Positions 15,448 to 23,213 of a DNA stretch of 33,388 bases are shown here, one piece after another; within the stretch, counting starts at the first letter, position 1; each line of letters starts with the position of its first letter. Under the pieces are notes generated by a model, which saw only the letters and a program-made list of their open reading frames with translations, was not told where the DNA came from and ran no database searches. The DNA is from Candidatus Poribacteria bacterium (GTDB lineage Bacteria; Poribacteria; WGA-4E; WGA-3G): contig JAJDTM010000064.1 of the NCBI GenBank assembly GCA_022827185.1, forward strand, positions 1-33,388. The letters run 5' to 3'. The position numbers and the translations under genes are program-made.

Positions 15448-16440
15448 TTAGGCTTTGTAGAACTCGACTGTTGTTCCAGCCATATCCTCGACCTTTTCTA
15501 TCAATTTCTGCCGTTCGTCGTCATCCATGCCGGTGAAGGTCTTTGCGATGTCAATTTTCTCTTGCATCTGCTCGGCATTGTCTGGACCGGTAACGAGCGT
15601 GCTGACGGGTAGCGACCAGACGAACCGGATTGCTTCGGAGACACTGACGCGGTTTGGGACGACCTTTGGATTTGTGCCGTGCCGTCCGTGTTGTGAACCG
15701 CCAAAGAAGCCACCGTTCGCCAACGCTTTCATCCCAATGACACCGATATTGCGTTCTACGAGGGTTGGCACGATTCTTTCAATGAAGCTCTCGTAACTCA
15801 CATCCACAAGGTTCATCGATAATTGGCAGGCATCGAAAATATCGGATTTTTCAAGGACGCGTTGATGTGCATCGGGGCTTGAATGTCCTGTGAACCCGAT
15901 ATATCGTGTTTTCCCGGTCTCCTTTGCCTCCAGCATCACCTCAAAAATGCCGTTTTCAATGCGTTCATCTACATCTGCGGGATTCCGTACCGCGTGCACC
16001 TGCCAGAGGTCAAGCCTGTCTGTATTTAGGCGTGCGAGCGACCCTTCGAGATGTTTCCATGCGTCATTTGCGTTTCGTGCTGTGGTTTTCGTCATCAGGA
16101 ACACATCATCGCGATACTTTGGTACAAGTAGTTTTCCCAAACGGCTTTCGCTACCACCATTTTGGTAAGATTCTGCGGAATCAAAGAAACGTACACCGCC
16201 TTCGAGGGCGGTTTCAATTGTTTTTTGAGCCTCTTTTTCCTCCATATCTCCGATATGCCATCCGCCGACACCGAGCATCGTCACAGCCTCTCCTGTGCGT
16301 CCGAATTTTCGTGTGGGTAGGAGGGCACCCAGGCGGTCAGTGGGGCTATTTTCTTCATCACCTTCTGCGCAGGCTGATGATAAAAGGATGCCTGTCGTTA
16401 AACCCGCCATCGATTTTAGAAAAGCACGTCGATCAATCAT
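15448..16440 (-). CDS. Tat-exported aldo/keto reductase (330 aa)
   Basis: The N-terminus has a twin-arginine motif (DRRAFLKSMAG) followed by a hydrophobic stretch and Cys24, so export by Tat, perhaps as a lipoprotein, is likely. The TIM-barrel reductase has the complete catalytic tetrad: Asp87 and Tyr92 in FFDSAESY, Lys118 in LMTKTT and His149 in WQVHAV. The family reduces carbonyls with NADPH, which exported members must carry out already folded, in line with Tat. GGAGG lies 8 nt before the ATG. It appears to be the first gene of the CRTAC1-TPR operon. The substrate is unknown. Confidence 0.93.
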   Translation of the reverse strand: MIDRRAFLKSMAGLTTGILLSSACAEGDEENSPTDRLGALLPTRKFGRTGEAVTMLGVGGWHIGDMEEKEAQKTIETALEGGVRFFDSAESYQNGGSESRLGKLLVPKYRDDVFLMTKTTARNANDAWKHLEGSLARLNTDRLDLWQVHAVRNPADVDERIENGIFEVMLEAKETGKTRYIGFTGHSSPDAHQRVLEKSDIFDACQLSMNLVDVSYESFIERIVPTLVERNIGVIGMKALANGGFFGGSQHGRHGTNPKVVPNRVSVSEAIRFVWSLPVSTLVTGPDNAEQMQEKIDIAKTFTGMDDDERQKLIEKVEDMAGTTVEFYKA

Positions 16441-16571
16441 GATTTTTACCTCCGTTGTTTTCCTGTGGTATTTTAAATAATTTTGAAATTTTTGTCAAGC
16501 GTTTTTTGTAGCAGTTAGCCATCAGCGGTCAGCAGTCGGCTATCAGAGGGATAGTTAGATGTGATTTTTCC

Positions 16572-16601
16572 TTGATTTAAACAGCAGTTTGTGGCTATAA
16601 T
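16572..16601 (+). promoter_or_regulatory. Sigma70-type promoter of the deacetylase
   Basis: TTGATT (16572-16577) and a perfect TATAAT (16596-16601) are separated by 18 bp, about 60 nt before the deacetylase start. Just upstream (16510-16550) is a low-complexity string of AGTTAGCCATCAGCGGTCAG type, a common dispersed repeat. Confidence 0.6.
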
Positions 16602-16663
16602 AGTCAGGCAATGCGGTATAACCTTGAAAATTGAACTTTTTAAATACACATACGTTGGAAAAC

Positions 16664-17401
16664 ATGGAAAACGTTTTACACAAGAAGATCCCTGATAAAC
16701 TCGTTGTGCTTACCTTTGATGATGGCTGTAAATCGCAGGCGACTTTCGTCGGTCCGCTTCTGAAGTCCTATGGTTTTGGAGCGACCTTCTACATTACGGA
16801 AGGTTTGAACTTTCTGACAAATAAAGAAGCCTACATGACGTGGGAAGAAGTACGTGGGTTACACGATGAGGGTTTCGAGATTGGCAATCATACGCGGCAT
16901 CATCGGAATGTCACGCAGCAGTCAGCAGCGGAATTACGCGCGGATCTTGAACATATTGATGCCCAGTGTGAGACTTACGGTATCCGGCAACCCACAACGT
17001 TCTGTTATCCTGGTTATAGCCATGGTGCGGCGGCAGTCGAAGTGCTTGCTGAATACGGTTTCGATTTTGCGAGACGCGGCGTTGCTCCAGAATTTCCATA
17101 CGACGGTGAAGGTGGGCGCGGACCTGCTTATAATCCTACTGTGCACCATCCACTGTTGATACCGACGACAGGCGCCTCCGGTCCGCATTGGAGTTTTGAC
17201 GATTTTACCTGGGCACTCGCCCAAGCCAAGGACGGGAATATCGCTGTTCTGACATTCCACGGGGTGCCAGATATTGAACATCCATGGGTTCACACGGAAC
17301 CTGCGCAATTTGAAGTGTATATGGCACACCTCGCTGAAAATGATTATAGTGTTATCTCGCTCGCAGATCTCGCTGATTATGTGGATCCAAAGGCTTCGTG
17401 A
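16664..17401 (+). CDS. Polysaccharide deacetylase (NodB homology) family protein (245 aa)
   Basis: The NodB fold is clear: TFDDG (Asp19 catalytic base and Asp20 metal ligand), the HTRHH metal-binding motif (His76, His80), TTFCYPGYSHG as motif 3, and LTFHGVPD near the C-terminus as motif 5. Members remove acetyl groups from N-acetylated sugars or related amides. No signal peptide is visible, so it would act in the cytoplasm, unlike most wall-modifying deacetylases. I chose the ATG at 16664, just before the conserved block; TTG codons at 16631 and 16655 are in frame. The ribosome-binding site (TTGGA) is weak. It is followed by a PAP2 phosphatase with its own promoter. Confidence 0.88.
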   Translation: MENVLHKKIPDKLVVLTFDDGCKSQATFVGPLLKSYGFGATFYITEGLNFLTNKEAYMTWEEVRGLHDEGFEIGNHTRHHRNVTQQSAAELRADLEHIDAQCETYGIRQPTTFCYPGYSHGAAAVEVLAEYGFDFARRGVAPEFPYDGEGGRGPAYNPTVHHPLLIPTTGASGPHWSFDDFTWALAQAKDGNIAVLTFHGVPDIEHPWVHTEPAQFEVYMAHLAENDYSVISLADLADYVDPKAS

Positions 17402-17440
17402 GGCGTTACGATGTTTCGGGCTGAATAAAAACAAAAAGAT

Positions 17441-17469
17441 TTGACCTTTGCTTGTATGTGTGGTATAAT
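17441..17469 (+). promoter_or_regulatory. Strong sigma70-type promoter of the PAP2 gene
   Basis: TTGACC (17441-17446) is separated by exactly 17 bp from a perfect TATAAT (17464-17469). The PAP2 start is about 87 nt downstream. This is the best promoter match in the window. The leader contains short inverted bits (TCTCCACTTTAGTGG) but no recognised riboswitch. Confidence 0.7.
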
Positions 17470-17555
17470 ATCTATTGCGTTGCTGGTAGAGGAAGTCCGT
17501 CGCTGCTCTCCACTTTAGTGGCGGGCGTAGGAGCAAAAAAATAAAAGGAAATAGA

Positions 17556-18134
17556 GTGGGTCGGTTTTATGCCTCTGCCTGCTTACCTTCATCAACTATG
17601 CTAAGACAATTCACAAATAATTTAACTCGATGGGATAGGTTGCTGTTTGATCGCATTTTTAGTTGGGGCGACGAACGTATCCTCCTTAACCGTTTATTTC
17701 GTTTGATTTCGTGGAGTGCTAACGGATGGTTCTACCCATTTTTAGGACTCTACGTATACTTAGCATTTAGTCCCACCATTAGCAAATCATTTCTTTTATC
17801 AGCTGCAATTGCGTTCCCGCTTGAGAGACTGTTATATCACCTGATTAAGCAGTCGATGAAACGTGATCGTCCGTGTGAAGGGATTGTGGATGTCGAATTT
17901 CGAGTCCGTCCATCGGATCAATTCAGTTTTCCATCAGGTCACACTGCCTCGGCTTTTCTGATGATGACTCTCTTCGCAAGTTTCTTTCCAATTTTACGGA
18001 TCCCCGTGTTTCTCTGGGCAGCTACAGTTGGTATCGCCCGCGTGTACCTTGGTGTCCACTACCCGACAGATGTTCTTGCAGGTGCGATTCTTGGTATTGT
18101 CACGGCGCGGATAGGCATCTGGTTCATCGTGTAA
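17556..18134 (+). CDS. PAP2-family membrane lipid phosphatase (192 aa)
   Basis: All three motifs of the PAP2 superfamily are present: KQSMKRDRP (Lys98 to Arg105-Pro), FPSGHT (127-130, His129) and ARVYLGVHYPTD (Arg162, His168, Asp172). Four to five hydrophobic segments place it in the membrane. It may dephosphorylate undecaprenyl diphosphate or phosphatidyl lipids. The GTG at 17556 has AAAGGA 5-6 nt upstream, a better ribosome site than that of the in-frame ATG at 17598. It is preceded by its own strong promoter. With the deacetylase it hints at envelope glycan metabolism. Confidence 0.9.
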   Translation: MGRFYASACLPSSTMLRQFTNNLTRWDRLLFDRIFSWGDERILLNRLFRLISWSANGWFYPFLGLYVYLAFSPTISKSFLLSAAIAFPLERLLYHLIKQSMKRDRPCEGIVDVEFRVRPSDQFSFPSGHTASAFLMMTLFASFFPILRIPVFLWAATVGIARVYLGVHYPTDVLAGAILGIVTARIGIWFIV

Positions 18135-18226
18135 TTTAAAAACACCTTAGAAATCCTTTCTGCAATTTACCAGAGAAAATTCTCTCTATCCCTCTAATAA
18201 TTCCACTCTTTCAGAACACCTCGTTA

Positions 18227-18271
18227 AAAGTGCATCCGTGAATGTGTATGTTACGGCACACGGCGTGTGCC
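18227..18271. repeat. Dispersed repeat and hairpin in the leader of WD40 gene 1
   Basis: A 23-nt stretch at 18227-18249 (AAAGTGCATCCG then TGAATGTGTAT) recurs exactly at 25150-25172, just after WD40 gene 3. It is followed by a perfect 7-bp hairpin, GGCACAC GGC GTGTGCC (18255-18271), ending 9 nt before the AAGGAGGG ribosome site of WD40 gene 1. Confidence 0.6.
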
Positions 18272-18293
18272 TACTACTTTAAGGAGGGTGCCT

Positions 18294-20198
18294 ATGAGAA
18301 TGACCTGCTTTTTTACTTTCTTCCTGCTCGTGGTTTCTGTGTTATTCTTCTCGGATGTCTATGCGGAAGATTCAACACAATGGAAATTGCCTGAGGGTGC
18401 TATCGCGCGCCTGGGGAAAGGTTTCATATGCGATGTCCAGTATTTCCGAGATGGGCGTCGGTTCGCTATCGCGAGTTCCATCGGTGTCTGGATTCATGAT
18501 GCACGGACGGGTGAAGCACTTGACCTGTTGAACGAGCAGATGGATCGTGTCTTTTCTTTAGCATTTTCTCCGGATGGAAACATGTTTGTGAGTGGTGACG
18601 ATTCCGGTGAGATCTATTTGTGGGATGCCCACACTGGTCAACATAAGCGTACCTTTATAGGACATACGAATGGTGTCACTTCTCTCGCTTTTAGTCCTGA
18701 TGGTAAGACGCTTGCAAGTGTAAGCTACGATACGACGGTTCGTTTGTGGGATGTCCAGACTGGTGAACTCCAGAAAACCTTGACGGCGCACACAGGATAT
18801 ATCCACGTCGTAACTTTCAGTCCAGACGGCAACACACTCGCAACGGGTGGTGGTGCCATGGACAAGAAACTTCTCTTGTGGGATGTCCAGACTGGTGAAC
18901 TTCTACGGACTGTCACAGAGGATATTGATATGATTAACTCCCTTGCCTATTCCCCGGATGGTAAGCTGCTTGCGAGCGGGAGTGACGATGAGACCGTCCG
19001 AGTGTGGGATGCACATACGGGAGAATTGCACCGCACGCTTAGAGCACACACATGGTTTGTGCGGTCGGTCGTATTCAGCAACGATGGACAAACACTCGTA
19101 AGCGGTGGTGCAGATGGCAGCATCTTCATGTGGGATGTACATACCGGTCAATTCTTAAATGCCCTCATGGCACACCCGTATAAGGTCTTTTCCGTGGCGT
19201 ATTCACCGGATGGAAAGACGCTTGTGAGTGTTGGAAAGGACGAAATATGTCTCTGGGATGTCCGGACGGGTCAACTCTTGAAGATGGTTAGGGGATACAG
19301 AAGTTTTACGGGAACTGTGGCGTATTCGCCGGATGGTAACAGGCTCGCAAGTGGTGGTAGCGATGGTGTTTATATTTGGGATGTCCACGCAAGGCAAGAC
19401 TTGCAAACCTTTACAGCCGACGTTACAAATCATCCGCATTATCAGATCACCGCTGTAGCGTTCGCGCCAAATGGGGTAACGGTCGCCGGTGGAAATCGCG
19501 GTCGAGTCTACCTATGGGACGCGCGTACGGGTTTACATCTGAAGAGTTGGCGGGCAAATAATCCACGTACGTATGCAAAATATTCACCTGACGGCAGTAC
19601 ACTTGCCTTTTCGAGTCGAAACAATACAATCTTTTTAGCAGATTTGCAGACAGGGAAGATTAAGAAGACCCTCGTGGGGCCTGTTGCTAAAGCTAAAGTC
19701 GCCAGGCTCGAAGTTACCTCCCTCGCGTATTCACCCGATGGCAATCTTCTTGCTGCTGGTAGTACCGATAATACAGTATATCTATGGAACATGCAAACCT
19801 TCCAATTAGCGGGTACTCTCGTTGGACATACAGATATTATCCGTTCAGTAGCGTTTTCGCCTAATGGACAAACGCTTGCGAGCGGTGGTTGGAAGGATGG
19901 AACTATTCGTTTGTGGAATCCGCATACACAAGAACTTCTGAGAACGCTCCCATCAGATACACATACGGTTTATGCGCTGGCATATTCTCCCGACGGAAAG
20001 ATTCTCGCGAGTACACACGCTAACGCAACTGTTGGTTTGTGGGATCCACATACAGGCGAACTTCTGAGAACGCTCGCCGGACACACCCTTTCAGTTGGTG
20101 GGATCGCGTTTTCTCCAGATGGGAAGACGCTTGCAAGCAGCAGTCACGATGCCACAATTCTCTTGTGGGATTTAACGACGACAGTTCTTAATGAGTAA
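18294..20198 (+). CDS. Secreted WD40 double-propeller protein 1, type B (634 aa)
   Basis: A signal peptide (ending SDVYAE) is followed by 14 WD40 blades of about 42 residues, each with the core FSPDGxTLASG and a closing LWD, as in LAFSPDGKTLASVSYDTT. Fourteen blades suit two seven-bladed propellers; no other domain fits. Type B signatures are W-x-LPEGA before the first blade, VQYFRDG in it, and seven residues after the last WD. It is the most divergent B member, lacking the GDLL insertion found in blade 10 of the other three. AAGGAGGG 5 nt upstream fixes the ATG at 18294. A protein-binding role outside the cytoplasm is inferred from signal and fold. Confidence 0.93.
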   Translation: MRMTCFFTFFLLVVSVLFFSDVYAEDSTQWKLPEGAIARLGKGFICDVQYFRDGRRFAIASSIGVWIHDARTGEALDLLNEQMDRVFSLAFSPDGNMFVSGDDSGEIYLWDAHTGQHKRTFIGHTNGVTSLAFSPDGKTLASVSYDTTVRLWDVQTGELQKTLTAHTGYIHVVTFSPDGNTLATGGGAMDKKLLLWDVQTGELLRTVTEDIDMINSLAYSPDGKLLASGSDDETVRVWDAHTGELHRTLRAHTWFVRSVVFSNDGQTLVSGGADGSIFMWDVHTGQFLNALMAHPYKVFSVAYSPDGKTLVSVGKDEICLWDVRTGQLLKMVRGYRSFTGTVAYSPDGNRLASGGSDGVYIWDVHARQDLQTFTADVTNHPHYQITAVAFAPNGVTVAGGNRGRVYLWDARTGLHLKSWRANNPRTYAKYSPDGSTLAFSSRNNTIFLADLQTGKIKKTLVGPVAKAKVARLEVTSLAYSPDGNLLAAGSTDNTVYLWNMQTFQLAGTLVGHTDIIRSVAFSPNGQTLASGGWKDGTIRLWNPHTQELLRTLPSDTHTVYALAYSPDGKILASTHANATVGLWDPHTGELLRTLAGHTLSVGGIAFSPDGKTLASSSHDATILLWDLTTTVLNE

Positions 20199-20359
20199 GG
20201 CGTTTATCCAATTTTAAGAAAAATTTGTTATTGGACAGAAAGTGTAGTATACTTATAAGTTGGGAAAATCAGATATTGAATTAACCGAGCGTGGTTCATC
20301 AAACTTGATTTTTGGTGCCTGATGCCAGATTAGGTACGAACAGCACGATTCATCATTGA

Positions 20360-20601
20360 ATGCCATCCCGCCTACACACATTAGGCTGTGCTGTGAACAG
20401 AAATCATGAACCTCTTCTTTTGCTTGTGGTAGGAATCTTCCGAATGCACGCCTGCCGAATTTTATCATTTTTAGTAAAATCCGAAAATACATTCATATTC
20501 ATTTTAACTACAGACTATCTACAAGTTTTCTCAAGGGAACAATCGGTTTTGGAATCCCAATCCTTTAGGTTTTGGGGAAAAACCGCCTCCGTTAATTAGA
20601 C
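20360..20601 (+). pseudogene. Possible remnant of an IS200/IS605 right end (first of two)
   Basis: In the gap after WD40 gene 1, a short frame ends ESQSFRFWGKTASVN before a stop at 20597. The DNA coding for this (CCCAATCC TTTA GGTTTTGGG, 20556-20576) forms an imperfect hairpin of the sort found where tnpB ends run into an IS605-type right end. There is no recognisable transposase domain upstream. This is pattern memory, not an alignment, so it is tentative. A promoter-like TTGGAC ... TTATAA pair lies at 20231-20258. Confidence 0.25.
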
Positions 20602-20680
20602 CATGGAGCTCTGTTGTGAAGGAATCCTGTAAAAAAATAACCCTTTTTTGTTTTGTTTCGTCTAAATCTATGTAGTGTAA

Positions 20681-20937
20681 GGTTGCAAGTTATGCTGCTG
20701 TTTCGCTATCCCCGTGTGCGACTTGTGTAAAGCTACAGCACGATACGGAAAAGAAACAGACGCACGCTTGAGGGAAACACACTCGCATTGTATTGGCTTA
20801 ACCGCCAGCGAGAAACTTTTTTTAGGGCTGCTTGAGCTCTTCGTGGAGAGCGGTGGGTTACCACCCTCTATGAAGCGAGAAACAAAAACGAAGCACGAGA
20901 CTTAGGCTTATCGCAAGCCCAAGTCTTTAGGCTTGGG
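20681..20937 (+). pseudogene. Possible tnpB 3' remnant with right-end hairpin (second of two)
   Basis: A frame open from 20681 to the stop at 20905 gives an end of the form LLELFVESGGLPPSMKRET, like the variable C-terminal tail of TnpB-type proteins. It is followed at once by the hairpin CCCAAG TCTTTAGG CTTGGG (20918-20937), as at IS200/IS605 right ends. The RNA-guided nuclease core (RuvC motifs) is absent, so only debris is left. The rest of 20938-21170 shows nothing recognisable. The element would have landed between WD40 genes 1 and 2. Confidence 0.35.
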
Positions 20938-21188
20938 TACTTGACAATCTCTTGTTGTGTTTCTGCTGAAGTATTTGCGCGTCCCTTTTGTGTTTATTAC
21001 GGTTTGTTGTCGCTTAATTCGTTGTGTCTATAGATTGAAATAGCGTTTGATAAAGGGTTTTACTTCTCAATCCTGCCCAGGTCTGTTCTTGACTATCCCA
21101 TTTCATATTTCAACCGGACTCTAATCCCGTTTGCGTTGCGATTTCCGTGCGTCCAAAACAGAATTTCACATAAAATGGAGGCTTGTTG

Positions 21189-23081
21189 ATGAAAGCAGTG
21201 TTTGCTTTATTTCTCCTCGTTTCTTCCGCGCTATACTTGCCAAACGCTTTCCCGAAAGCACACATAAAAGGTTACTTACCCGAAGGTGCGAAAGCCCGCG
21301 TTGGAAAGGGATATGTGTATGATATTGCATTCTCTCCTGACAACACGAAACTTGCTGTAGCGAGTTCAATAGGTGTTTGGATCTATGATAAACAGACTGG
21401 AAAAGCACTCGATTTGCTCACGGGTCACACGAGTCGTGTTTATTCAGTGTGTTTCAGTCCGGATGGAAGTACACTCGCAAGTGGGAGTTCTGACCGGACC
21501 ATCAAGTTGTGGCAGCTACAGACAAGTGAAATCAAAACAACCCTCAGTGAACTCGGAACGGTTTATTCAATAGCCTTCAGTCCGGATGGAAGCACGCTTG
21601 CAAGCGGGAGTTCTGACCGGACCATCAAGTTGTGGGATCTCCACACAGGTAAACTCAAGGCAACACTTATAGGACATACGGGAACGGTTTATTCAATAGC
21701 CTTCAGTCCGGATGGAAGCACGCTTGTAAGTGGGAGCAAAGATGAATTTATTCGGTTTTGGAACGTGAAGACTGGCGAATTGCTACGAACGATCGCCGGA
21801 CATGTGGAGAGAGTTTCTGGCGTAATGTATTCGCCTGATGGCAAAAAACTTGCGAGTTACGGTTACGATGAAAAAATTCGTGTGTGGGATGCCAACACAG
21901 GTGAATTCCTAATGTCTCTTGAACCGAATCTAATGTCTCCTGAACCGAACAATGAAAGTGTCCATCCCAATTCAACACGCATCCGCGCAACCGTATTTTC
22001 CCCAGACAGTCAAACGCTCATGTCTGGCAGTGATGATGGAATGATTCGCGTATGGGATATCAACAAAAAGCAGCAAATATCAACTTTTGGAAAAAATGGG
22101 GGTAGATTCTATTCGATGGCCTTCAGTCCTGATAGGCGTACGCTTGCAAGCTACAGTCCTGATAATACTGTACGTATTTGGGATATTGCAACGGGTGCTC
22201 TTCTGCAAACTATCACTGGACATAACACAATGGCGGTTAGGTTTACAGCGTATTCGTCGCATGGACGGACTCTCGCATGTTTGTCAATTACGGGTGATTT
22301 TCAACTGTGGGATCCACACACAACCACGCTTCTAAAATCTTTTGAGGTTGAACTCAACAGAATCTCTTGTGCCGCCTATTCTCCGGATAATGTGACGTTC
22401 GCCTGTGGCAACGAGTACGGTGCTTTGGCTATATTTGATGCGGATACTGGTGCACAAAATCATACAATCATGGATGCACACACAGATCGAATTACAGCCG
22501 TTGCTTTCAGTGCTGATGGTAGGACACTCGCAAGTTGTGGTTATGACCAAGTAATTCACTTATGGAGTGTTCACACAGGGGTTTTAAAAGATATACTCAT
22601 CGGTCACGAACAAAGGGTTCGCGATTTGACGTTCTCTCCGTCCGGAGAAATCCTTGCGAGCGCAAGTAGTGATGGCAAGATCCGATTCTGGGAGGTTAGC
22701 ACCGGTGAAACCGTAAAAATTATCGAAACTTTTGGCGGTAGGATTGACAAGGTAGTCTTCTCTCCGTCTGGAGATGTGCTTGTGAGTTCAGGTAGGGATG
22801 CCCCAATTGCGTTTTGGGACGTTAGTACCGGTGCGCATTTAAAATCTATCACGCCCCAGCAAACCACGCATTCTATCGCTTTTTCACCAGATGGACAGAC
22901 ATTAGCAAGCTCACACCGGCGGGAAATCAACTTTTGGGATATAGGGACAGGAAAACTCATGAAAACACTTAGCGGACACACCGATTATTACATTTACGCC
23001 ATTGTTTTTTCGCCAGATGGTAAGACACTGATTAGTGGGAGTTATGATCGTACGATGATTTTTTGGGACATTAATCCATAG
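21189..23081 (+). CDS. Secreted WD40 double-propeller protein 2, type A (630 aa)
   Basis: A signal peptide (MKAVFALFLLVSSALYLPNA) precedes 14 WD40 blades. Type A signatures are YLPEGAKARVGKG, a first blade with IAFSPDNTK, and a very short tail, WDINP. Blades 2, 3 and 4 are nearly identical (VYSIAFSPDGSTLASGSSD), matching exact DNA repeats inside the gene. Blade 9 carries SPDNVTFACGN, shared with protein 4. An insertion with a tandem LMSPEPN-like repeat (SLEPNLMSPEPN) lies between blades 5 and 6. TGGAGG 7 nt before the ATG fixes the start. The gene is followed by WD40 gene 3 after 132 nt. Confidence 0.93.
   Translation: MKAVFALFLLVSSALYLPNAFPKAHIKGYLPEGAKARVGKGYVYDIAFSPDNTKLAVASSIGVWIYDKQTGKALDLLTGHTSRVYSVCFSPDGSTLASGSSDRTIKLWQLQTSEIKTTLSELGTVYSIAFSPDGSTLASGSSDRTIKLWDLHTGKLKATLIGHTGTVYSIAFSPDGSTLVSGSKDEFIRFWNVKTGELLRTIAGHVERVSGVMYSPDGKKLASYGYDEKIRVWDANTGEFLMSLEPNLMSPEPNNESVHPNSTRIRATVFSPDSQTLMSGSDDGMIRVWDINKKQQISTFGKNGGRFYSMAFSPDRRTLASYSPDNTVRIWDIATGALLQTITGHNTMAVRFTAYSSHGRTLACLSITGDFQLWDPHTTTLLKSFEVELNRISCAAYSPDNVTFACGNEYGALAIFDADTGAQNHTIMDAHTDRITAVAFSADGRTLASCGYDQVIHLWSVHTGVLKDILIGHEQRVRDLTFSPSGEILASASSDGKIRFWEVSTGETVKIIETFGGRIDKVVFSPSGDVLVSSGRDAPIAFWDVSTGAHLKSITPQQTTHSIAFSPDGQTLASSHRREINFWDIGTGKLMKTLSGHTDYYIYAIVFSPDGKTLISGSYDRTMIFWDINP
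21483..21726 (+). repeat. Blade-length DNA repeats inside WD40 gene 2
   Basis: A 46-nt sequence beginning GGAACGGTTTATTCAATAGC occurs identically at 21555-21600 and 21681-21726, spaced 126 nt (exactly 42 codons, one blade). A 30-nt sequence beginning GGGAGTTCTGACCGGACC is identical at 21483-21512 and 21606-21635, spaced 123 nt (41 codons). Identity includes third codon positions, which indicates recent duplication or gene conversion of blades 2-4. Confidence 0.9.
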
Positions 23082-23146
23082 TAAGGTTTTTAAACATAGG
23101 GTCATTTAGTTTCAGGTGTTTTGGTTTCCGTTTGGGTCGAAAGATC

Positions 23147-23161
23147 GCGAGCACAGCTCGC
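23147..23161. repeat. Hairpin with ACA loop before WD40 gene 3
   Basis: GCGAGC ACA GCTCGC is a perfect 6-bp stem with loop ACA, 53 nt before the start of WD40 gene 3. The same loop closes the hairpins at 10778-10844. Confidence 0.6.
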
Positions 23162-23213
23162 TCCTACAGCAGAACTCAATGACCCATCAATTGTTTCAAA
23201 GGAGTTAACCTTC

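Noticed and set aside
15906..16442. Plus-strand open frame of 178 codons over the aldo/keto reductase
   Set aside because: Antisense to a reductase with complete catalytic tetrad; the Arg/Pro/Ser-rich translation is typical of a shadow frame.
16934..17536. Minus-strand open frame of 200 codons over the deacetylase
   Set aside because: Antisense to NodB motifs and crosses the strong PAP2 promoter.
17441..17555. Riboswitch in the PAP2 leader
   Set aside because: The leader is about 80 nt and shows only short inverted segments; no known riboswitch core was recognised.
20253..20492. Minus-strand open frame of 79 codons after WD40 gene 1
   Set aside because: Not matched to any family I know and no ribosome site; it could be decayed transposon DNA but cannot be supported as a gene.
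23121..23213. N-terminal extension of WD40 protein 3
   Set aside because: The extension would put a charged segment before the signal peptide and includes a palindromic repeat; AAAGGAG supports the ATG at 23214.
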